This document shows, one piece after another, positions 49,972-58,700 of a stretch of 64,000 bases of DNA. Under the pieces are notes generated by a model. It saw only the letters and a list, made by a program, of their open reading frames with translations. It did not search any database and had not been told where the DNA came from. A program made the translations under genes and the position numbers. Position 1 is the stretch's first letter. Every line of letters begins with the position of its first letter. Source of the stretch: Ditylenchus dipsaci (taxonomy: Eukaryota > Nematoda > Chromadorea > Rhabditida > Anguinidae); NCBI GenBank assembly GCA_004194705.1, contig SADC01000905.1, positions 434,001 through 498,000 of the forward strand, read 5' to 3'.

Positions 49972-51030
49972 TATTTTCTCTATTAAACGCCCCCTTTCTA
50001 ATAAACGCACCCTCTCTAATGAACGCCCCCTTTTCAACGAACGCGCCCCCCCTTCAAGGTTAACTTCAAGCTTAATTATGGTTAATGGTACCACAATCAA
50101 AGGGGAGACCTTTGCGGCGATCTTTTAACATTGGTTTTTACTTTCATTCGGTACATCATTATGACAGTATGACTGTTTGGTCGCAGTATTAGTGTCGGTA
50201 TGCCTCGAGAGCTGATTTTTTTCCTCGCACCCTATCTAAAGCCGTGAAGGTCCTTTCAGACTTTTTGAAGGTGACAAAAATTAAAAACCATGGTAGAAAT
50301 ATATGTTGAAAGATATCCGTGAATGTCTCTTCTCCTTTAATTTCCTGGTTACTGTATTTTTCATGGCTTGTTCACAAAGGTCGGAGTTGGAGTCGGAGAA
50401 AATCTTTATTGTGAACGCTTTTTACTCCGACTCTCACTCCAACTATACTGCTTTTCTATCATCAATTACCTCGAAAGTGTAGTTCTCCTACAGAAGATGA
50501 TGAAATAGAATTTAGAATGAAAATTGGAATAAAAAATAATTTCGGTGTCAAAAAAAACAGCCGTGGTGAACAGTTCACAACTGGAGTTAGAGTAAAAATT
50601 TTATTGTGAACACCCTTACTTCAACTCCACGTATGGTGAAGAAACCATTATTAATTACCTTCCTCCCTTCTTTTTTTCTGAGTGTTTGGTTAACATTTTA
50701 TTTGACAACAAAAATTTTAACATGCTGATCAATGAACGAACACAAAATAGACAAACACGAAATGGTAATCATCGTCATTCACGGCTTATTTATTGCGTGT
50801 TTTCTTCTAGCTCGCGAACATATATTCAAATCCCGAATCCGCGAACATTCATCTCTTTTGGTGTTCAAAGTTCGGATGACAAAGGAACAGCAAAAACAAT
50901 AAGACGGCAAAAATAATTTTTTAGAACAAAAAAATTGTTTGAAAAATTTCGTATTGAAAAATAAACGCCCTCCTCGGAGGGGTATCAAACAATAAACGCC
51001 CCGGGGCGTTTAATAGAGAAAATAACGTCA
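49972..51030. mobile_element. Large TACCGTATTT-family foldback (ATTAAACGCCCC type)
   Basis: ACCGTATTTTCTCTATTAAA with repeated ACGCCCC units at the left faces GGGGCGTTTAATAGAGAAAA at the right. The middle contains TCGGAGTTGGAGTCGGAG / ACTCCGACTCTCACTCCAAC blocks (50383-50445) and a shorter related block near 50580-50630. Confidence 0.7.
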
Positions 51031-51257
51031 TTATGAAGAGAAAATAACTTCATACCGTTCAACTCTTTATAACGTTCCCCCGAGGCTGGTCCCGTTAGTA
51101 TAAACGACACTCTTCATAACGTTCATCATTAATTTGTAGCTTTTTTTAGATTTACATCCGTCTTAACATTAACATGTTGCGCACAAAGAAGGTTGAAGTG
51201 GCCGAAATATAAAACACAAAAAACACTGCTGGTCTCCGCCTTTCCTTTGTGCTATTA

Positions 51258-51263
51258 TTTATT
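51258..51263 (-). terminator. Polyadenylation signal of the thioesterase gene
   Basis: AATAAA on the minus strand, 72 bases downstream of the thioesterase stop codon (51335). Confidence 0.5.
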
Positions 51264-51334
51264 AACTATACGCTTCAATAACGCTTCACAGCTTTGACTG
51301 GTACCTAACCGAAAGATCGTTTAAAAAATACTAA

Positions 51335-52559
51335 TTAAGTAGACTGTCTTGAAGGAAAAGCTTTGGTATGCATGCCAGTCGCGATCATCTTATTGTCTTG
51401 CTTTCTGTAAAGATCTGCCCGAGTAAAGCCCAGACTAAAAGTTAGTAAATAATTTAGGTAAAAAGCAGCTACAAAATTTACCTTTTACCCATCTTAGTCA
51501 CAAAAGCATCAACAACTACTGTGTCACCGATTTTCGCCGGCGCAAGGTAGCTTAAAAAAAGTTTTTGGCAATATTGTCGTTTATATAAACACCTGAAAAA
51601 TCCAATTTGTTGAGAGATACTCTCTTTTTGCATGTTAGATTTGTATATCAGAAATGAACAAAACGGAAAAGTGCCCAGGTTTGGGGAAAAAGTGCACAGA
51701 GAATGTGGAAAAGTGCTCAGTTGTTTTGGTTGAAGTCAAAAAAGCGATAATCTGCCCAGTTTTTGCGAATAAGTGGGCAATTTTTTGAAAATGTGAGAAT
51801 CTTCTAGATCAAGGGCTTAGTAAGCGTGTTTTGGCGACCTATGATAGTTCATCTATTTTCGCTGTTTCAGCTCGAAGAAATACGCTTCATCTAAGGCATA
51901 ATAGATATAACAAAGTTCATCCAGAAGTAGACAGAACTGGGCACATCTACACTAAAGCTGGGCACTTCTTCATTTTCGAAAAAGTGCGAACTTTTTCACA
52001 AAAACTGAGTAGATTTTCGCCTTTTTGACTAGCACAAATAAACTAGCACTTTTTTTACATTTTCTGGGCACTTTTTCCCGAAATCTGGGATCTTTTACGT
52101 ACCATCTATCAGAAATTAAAAAACACAAAAAAATTAACGAGCTACATTTCTTATCACAAATACAGATTTTTCAGTTGCGGCGTAAACTTGCTTAGTTCGA
52201 ACGTTTTTGTTTATTTTCATGGAAAACAAAAATCGCTTACGAGACGTTTAGATCCACGCTGACGCCAGGATGCCCTCTTTCAGTTGCCAGAATCGCTGTC
52301 TGAAAGGTGGCTGGTAAAATTAAAAATAAATATTTTCATCAATTCACCGTAGTAACAATGTCCACCAAAGAAGCTGTAACTCCACCATGAAGTGTCCCCT
52401 TAAAAAGCGGATAGAAAATATCATAAAAAACTGCAAATGTTACCAAGGATTAGTTTGCTCTTCAGACACTTCAAATTCTACCTTTACTTTACCTTCATCG
52501 ACGGATACTACTCGGCACTGTGAAAAGATTATTCGGTTATTAGGGAACGGTAACACCAT
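51335..52559 (-). CDS. ACOT13-like acyl-CoA thioesterase (hotdog fold)
   Basis: Minus-strand exons 52559-52444, 52398-52348, 52299-52241, 51550-51482 and 51434-51335 (TAA). Joined they read CRVVSVDEGKVKVEFEVSEE, then TNP and GTLHGGVTASLVDIVTT (the hotdog helix; HGG with its downstream Asp is the active-site region of this family), AILATERGHPGVSVDLNVS, YLAPAKIGDTVVVDAFVTKM, GKSLGFTRADLYRK, MIATGMHTK. The order and spacing match animal ACOT13/THEM2, a ~140-residue tetramer that hydrolyses medium and long acyl-CoAs. The ATG at 52559 leaves a short N-terminus, so a further upstream exon is likely. Junctions 2-3, 3-4 and 4-5 are in perfect phase. The exon 1-2 junction is not: canonical GT..AG there (52443, 52399) is out of phase. 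The neighbouring foldback 51660-52107 sits in the third intron. Confidence 0.83.
51660..52107. mobile_element. MITE in thioesterase intron 3; one end is kept at the duplication junction
   Basis: Ends ACGGAAAAGTGCCCAGG and, inverted, ACGTAAAAGATCCCAGATTT; GGGAAAAAGTGC lies just inside both. Only the first ~35 bp of the right end occur in copy 1 (21603-21638), where the sequence switches to the other end of the duplicated block. The breakpoint therefore lies inside this element. Confidence 0.75.
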
Positions 52560-53077
52560 AGAATGCCACCCAGCAAGCGCTTAATTTACTTTTCCTTAAG
52601 GAGAAAGAAGCCGTCTCATATTGATTCTTGTTCTCTGAAACGGCACGGAACACATTGGTTCTTAAAAAATCTAAAAAAATGGTTTGCTTTGGTCACCCAA
52701 AATAAAAAATTTAGAAAAAATTTAAAAAAAGTTTTTTTTTTAATTGTCGTTTTTTGAATTTTGAATGCAATAAGGGATGTATAGGGAGGGAAGGAAATAA
52801 AATGGGCCACTTAATGCCTGATGACAAAAAATTAAAAAAAGTAAATTCTGGAGTCTTTTGGCTGTCTTACCATGTTTTCCAACATGGGCCGTGGCAAAAA
52901 GAGCCTCTATAAGCATTTTTAATCAAGAGTTTTGCTCGGAATTACGTCTAAGGTCAGTGAGTGCACGCATCTCTAACTCGCGCATCTCTGTGCTTTCTCC
53001 TTGAGAACAAGTAAATTTTGCAAGGGCTGGGGGCGGGGTTTATTCTATAGTATAGCCTAAAACAACATACTTACAGT

Positions 53078-54567
53078 CAAACCTCGATATAGTGATCACC
53101 TACAAGACCCCCACAGGTGATCACTATATAGAATGCAACATCACCTAAAAATCACTAGCCAAACACTATAGATAAGTTTTCTGTTAAAATCTATGTTTTA
53201 ATTAAGCAATCGAAACAATAAAAATAGTCTTGGTCCTCCTTGTGGCTTTTGGTATTTACGCCTCGGTTACTCCTGTGGCTCTTAGTCATTTTTTCGATTT
53301 GGTCATTTCTGTTAAACCTAAAAATATTGAATTTGATGATAATTTTGTTGACTTGGGCATACCGCATAAAGAAACTCTGGTATACATGTTATCTTCATTC
53401 ATTCACAGTTACTTTCAAGTGACTTGTGTCTAAGCTATGTGTCTGTGCGCATCTCAACCCCAAGCCTACTGCGCCCTTAAAGGGTTTAACTAACAAGGGA
53501 GGGACCCTGACTGTGACCTGGGGGAACTTCGATGACAACTTTTTTTCTGCATATTCTTGTAGAGCGTGCCCAAGTTCCTGACAAATCTGGCTCCCCATCT
53601 CTGAAGGTACACAAAAGCTGGTACAAGGATCACTCAAAGTTTTAAAAACACCTCGATACCCCTATCATGGTTTTTCATAGCTGACCCTTGGGCCATGGGT
53701 AATTCCTAAAAAATTTATTAGCTTTCAGAGGTGGGGAGCCGAATTTACATAGGATTTGAGCACGCTCTACATAAAAACGCGCAAGAAAAATATTCATCGA
53801 AAAAAAACCCCAGGTCACAAGGGTCCCTCCCTCGTAAGATAACTAATCGAAAAATGACCAAAAACCATAGGGACCAAGGTAAACGAAAAAAAATTTTCGA
53901 GAATTGTACTGTTCTCACACTTTTTCGTGCCTTTTCTAATGTTTTCAGGACCCAAAACATGCCGAGACTTTAAAAAACGCACTTTGGGCTACGCGAAATA
54001 GTGTGCTTTAGCTGTTTTCGCCTTAAAAAGGGGGGGGGGCATTTAGGTTTGAAAAAGTGGCTTTCATGGCGCAGTGCGTAAGTATTTGCATTTTTTGGCC
54101 CAAAATAATGTTGCAGGTTCGATCCCGCGTGGTGGCAAGCTATTTATTTTGTCTTGTTTGACCAATTTTAGAGGTAATTAGACTTTTTTGACACCAGATT
54201 CGGAATCAGCGACCCAAAATTACCCCTAGAACTGGTCAAACAAGCCAAAATAAATAGATCGAACCTGCAACACCATTTTGGGCAAAAAAACGCGAACGCT
54301 TACGCACTGCGCCATGTAGGCCACTTTTTCAAACCTTAATGGCTTTTCCCCCTTCTCCCCCCCCCCTTTAAAATTAGCAATGATCACTATATAGAGTAAT
54401 TTTTTGACTACTGGGTCAGTCGCAAGTGATCACTACAGAGAGGTGATCACTATATAGACGTTGATCTTTGCTTTTTTTCCTTACAAACCAACTAAGTCAA
54501 AACCAGGTGACCACTATAGGGGGAGTGATCACTATATCGGGTGATCACAATATCGAAATTTGACTGT
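53078..54567. mobile_element. Interval bounded by pogo-like ends (TATAGTGATCACC type)
   Basis: The left end TACAGTCAAACCTCGATATA and right end TATCGAAATTTGACTGTA, each followed by several AGTGATCACTATA palindromes, look like TIRs of one pogo-type element with TA flanks. What lies between is other repeats (A/H, tRNA-like pair), no transposase. The same ends appear at 20565-20632 and 22012-22220, but there they face outward because that copy is permuted. Confidence 0.6.
54060..54315. repeat. Head-to-head tRNA-like (SINE-type) units, copy 2
   Basis: Left unit: TGGCGCAGTGCGTAAG (54067-54082, A box-like) and GGTTCGATCCCGCG (54116-54129, B box-like). The right unit is inverted: GATCGAACC (54257) and CTTACGCACTGCGCCAT (54299-54315). 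The loop carries CCAATTTTAGAGGTAATTAG / AATTACCCCTAGAACTGG. The A-B spacing (~50) is too wide for a functional tRNA, and I see no acceptor-stem pairing. Confidence 0.65.
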
Positions 54568-54746
54568 ATCAATTTTTACTCAAAAAGATGAAGTGTAAAA
54601 CTAACCGATCCAGCCACTTGCTGAAAGTTTTTGATTGTAGCATAGCTCTGAAAAATGCACTTTTTATTTATTTTCAATAACAAAGTTCAAAAACCTTGTA
54701 AATATCTTTTATTCTAGCTAAATACTTGCTTGACATCTGCTAAAAG

Positions 54747-55005
54747 GTGATACACAAGTATTGTGGGTTATGGGTAACAGGTCATGGAGCAAATTCTTGC
54801 TTAAAGAATTTTTCAAATGCATTGCTTGGGACTCCCAAGTTGGGAGGCCACCTTTCAATAGATAATTTGTGGCTAGGTTTTGAACTTTCAGATTACGCCC
54901 CTCATGATAAGCATGACAGTAACACCGGATGGTGGTATCAATGTAATCCGTGTACCCATGACACCCGGTGGTGTGGATGATGCCGGCTGGCTCGACTATG
55001 TATGA
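54747..55005 (+). CDS. C-terminal exon of an unidentified gene, frame-shifted here
   Basis: The exon opens after CTGCTAAAAG and reads VIHKYCGLWVTGHG, LLGTPKLGGHLSIDNLWL; after a two-base difference at ~54875 the reading continues in another frame as VLNFQITPLMISMTVTPDGG, INVIRVPMTPGGVDDAGWLD and YV before TGA. The duplicate at 21640-21834 reads through the same place without a break, which is why I take this as real coding sequence. I do not recognise the family, and no upstream exon was found among the repeats at 52.6-54.7 kb. Alternatively the TAG at 54874-54876 is an acceptor of a second exon. Confidence 0.45.
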
Positions 55006-55716
55006 GAAAATACGGTAATAAAATTAGCTTGTTAAAAAATTTCAGATCGGTCCAGATCAAATTTTTAAAGGAGGTACTTGATATAAAAAACAAGAGACTG
55101 AGATTCGGAAAAAAAATCGGGATAGTAGGAATCGTACAAAATATTTGTTAGTCTTTCTATGAGACGATTTCAAGGAGAAAGCGCAATATCTTAACGTCTT
55201 CTTTTTTCAGAAAATGAAAAAGGCTAAAATTTAAAAAAAACATTTGCTAATACAGAATGCATCCTTTTGCCTTCCTTTTTTTTAATGGTGCAGTTAAAAA
55301 ATAGTAACCTTTGTTTATGATATATTTATAGACTGCCGAAAAAAATTATAAAAACAAACCAAAAATGAATCACAATTTTTCTACAGCAAAACAGCAAAAA
55401 TATTGTCCAAGAAAATCATAAATATTACCTTATAAAAAAAATTATTAGTTTAAATTTCTTTTTGATCAAAACTATATAACAAAACGCCAACCGTAAAAAA
55501 AGTTTTGTTTAATCCGGAACAGTGATTTTTTTTGATGAATCGTCTCTCTTCTCTATCAACCCAAGTCCGAGCACGGGATGGTGTTAAATGGTTGTTTTGT
55601 GATCCGCTTGTGCGGAAAGAATTATAGCGCTTGAGCCAAAAGTCAAATTTATTTGTCCTTTTAGGGTAGAGCTCCACAGCATTCTAATACAAAATTGATT
55701 TGTTTATTTGGTTCTT
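55006..55716. other. Intergenic upstream of the ACAP gene
   Basis: AT-rich; no repeat arms and no coding. A plausible promoter region for the gene starting at 55717, but no TATA box or other element can be named with confidence. Confidence 0.5.
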
Positions 55717-58700
55717 ATGTCAGCTACTACCACTTCTCGCCCGGTTAATTTATTAGATTTCACAGAGGTATTTTTTGGATATTGGCTAGTTATTTAATTT
55801 TTTAAACTATTCCAAATAGTCATTATTTTCGAATTTTCACTGTCTTGATAAATTTTATTGTAGAAAAAGTGGATAAAAACTTGTTTTGCACCTCAAATGT
55901 ATCATAACTATGGTTGTCGAGTCGGGTGCCTGTTTACAGGTTATTCGACTCAAATCTGAAAATTTTTGTGTTTGGGTCCGGCTGCCTAACTCGGAAATTT
56001 CGGGCTTTGAGTCCGAGTAGCCAGCGCTAAACTTTTGACCGACTTGAAATTTTTTAGTCATACTCAAAATTTGGTTTTACCGACGCGAAAATTTCGGGCA
56101 GAAATTCATTTTACCCCCTGGACCAAAAACGAGTTTTATCAACTACTATCATCGTTTTATGGTTTCGTATGGGTAGAAAACACGAAAAAACTATGAAGAG
56201 GACAATTTTCGAGATAAAATTTTTTGACAACATTTTGACCAGAACCATAATTAAGCACCCTTATGGTCGAAAAATATAGGCTACCTGGATACTTATTAAA
56301 AGGTATTCTACCACGTTTTGGTCACTGGAGCTGGTCAAAAAGAGAATCTAAATGTATTTATGATCAAGAGTACTTCTCGGGATCATGTCTAAGGTAAGTT
56401 AGTGCGCGCATCTCTAACTCTCAAGCCCTCTGCGCACCCTTCGGGGTCGCAGGGAGCTTGGTTTGGGGTTTAGATATGCACGCCCACATACCTGAGACAC
56501 AAATCACTCGAAAGTGAATGTGGTTGTATAAAAAAGCATGCATACCGAAGTTTCTTTATGCGATAGGCCACAGTTAACAAAACTATGCTCAACCCCATCT
56601 TTTAGTCTTTTTATGGGTATCCAAGTACCCTATATTTTTCGACCATAAGGGTGGGTGGGTGTCATGGTTTTGATTAAAATTTTGTCAAAAAAATTATTTC
56701 GTAATGGTTTTCCCAATAGTTTTTTCGTGTTTTCCACACATATGAGACCATGAAACGATAATAGGAGTTTAGAAAACTAGTTTTTGGGCCAGGAACGAAA
56801 AGGAACTTTAGCCAAATGTCGGATAACACTTTATTATTCAGAATTGTCGAGCAACATAACAACAATTTTACGGTTGACAACAAATTTCTAATGGCTCATT
56901 CACAAACGCTGTCGTTGTCGTCGTCGTTGTCCTTGTTGTTGGAAAAATAAAGGCGATTTACGCCAACGACAACGCCAACGACGACGACAACGACGACGAC
57001 CTATTTATAAAAATCCAACGACAACGCCAAAGACAACGACGACGCCAAGGACAACGGCATTTTTCATTCCGAATTGGACAAATTTCGCATTTTAAGTCAG
57101 AATTTTAAAGATTTACTATATTATAAACACGTTTTTCCTCGAAATCTCGACTGAAAATGCGAAATTTGTCCAATTCGGAATGAAAAATGCCGTTGTCCTT
57201 TGCGTCGTCGTTGTCGTTGGCGTTGTCGTTGGCGTTGTCGTTGGATTTTTTATAGATAGGTTGTCGTCGTCGTTGGCGAAAAAACGGTTTTATAAAAAAA
57301 ATATTCCAACGACAGCGACAACGCCAACGACGACGACAACGTTTGTGAATGAGCCATAATAAAAATCACCTTTTTTCGGTGTTTCCGTATCTTCATTACC
57401 GGACAACAATCAATACAGGCGGCATTTACTAAAAATAACAAAATTTACAGCAAATATCAGAACAACAGATAATAACGAATGAGGTGTCAAAAAAGCTCTC
57501 TCCCTTTAATCTTTCCTACAAAAATTTCATTGAAAAGATGCAAATTTTAAAAATAAGGATTGTCTTAAAAAGTCTTAGAAATTGCAACACTCTGTATTTC
57601 CAAAAATTTTAGGCCATCAAGGACTCCCCAAATTTTCGTCATGAAATCAGCCAGAACGAAAAACACTTTGATAGAATTCAAAAGAAATTGGAAGATGTGA
57701 GTTTTTTAATTCTCCGTGTAAAATTTTGCAACAAAATTAAAATATTTACACATTTATAAAACTAATTTCTAGGCGGTTCGGTTGGTGGATTTAGTTGCAG
57801 AACATGGGCAAAATTATGTGGCCAGTCTATAGTAACTTTTTTACTTCAAAATTTTTAAAGTTATGTTTATTTTTAAGCAATTTGACTGCCTCCTTAAACA
57901 GTCTTTGGACTGATATGGGAACTGAGAAAGAGGACCCTGCAGCTTCTCACACATACCAAGTTAGATTAAATAATTTTTCATTAGTCCAAAATGAGATTAA
58001 TTTTACAGCTTATTTCTGATGCTATGTCTCAGATCGTCAACTTGAATAGATCCTTGGTGGAGTAGGTTTTTTCTAAATATTTTCCACAATTTTTTACCAA
58101 TGGTTTACCAATAATTTAGTTACTCCTACCCAGAACTAAGAATGGCCCTGGAAACATTTTTAAACAAGTAATTTTTACAAAGTTTTTGTGTAATTTGATA
58201 ACTTCAACTTCATTTAATTGAAATAGAGGGCCTATTCCGCAATGGGAGGGGGGACCTCAGTCCTCCATGCTCTTTTTTTCTGTGATTTTTCAGGTTAAGG
58301 GTAGGCCAGCATATATTAGGATGGACTTGAACATGAGTCTCAGATATGTTTGAGTCCGTCCTAACATAGGCTGGACTAGCTAAGCCTAAGCCGAAAAATT
58401 ACAAAAAGACAGCAGGAGAACCAAGGAACCCCCCCCCCCATTGTGGATTAGAGACAAAATAGGATTGATTATTTCACCCATTTTTGTTGCAGTGATCTAG
58501 CCAAACTGAACGAAAACCGCAAGCTATTTGACAATCTCTCTTCGTCGCTGGCCGACGCATTAGCGAAAAAAGCAGCTATTAATAAAAGTAAAACGCAGGA
58601 ACTTAACGACGCTAAGAACTCACTGACTGCTGTAGGCACGTGCTTTGCTCACAGGTAAATATTTTGTCTTTTTTCAAACCATTCTATTCAAACAAGTTTC

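Larger units (their letters stand above)
52071..54950 (+). repeat. Duplicated segment, copy 2 (probable donor)
   Basis: Partner of 19845-23257. Order: thioesterase exons 3-1 (52241-52559), low-complexity stretch, hairpin block (52925-52985), pogo-type TIR TACAGTCAAACCTCGATATA (53078), single A/H repeat (53490-53840), tRNA-like pair (54060-54315), TATAGTGATCAC repeats ending ATCGAAATTTGACTGTA (54567), gene-X exon. The A/H repeat has an H-like half on its 54-kb side (CCTTGTGACC, ATGGCCCAAGGG) and an A-like half on its 53.5-kb side (CTGACTGTGACC, AAGTTCCTGACAAATCTGGC). Confidence 0.9.

Noticed and set aside
54060..54140. Possible tRNA gene
   Set aside because: A- and B-box-like strings are present, but spacing is too wide and no cloverleaf or acceptor stem is visible.
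19845..54950. Reading the 30-kb-spaced inverted copies as terminal repeats of one giant transposon
   Set aside because: The copies are permuted relative to each other, so they cannot be simple terminal inverted repeats, and the DNA between them holds ordinary host genes and no integrase or polymerase.
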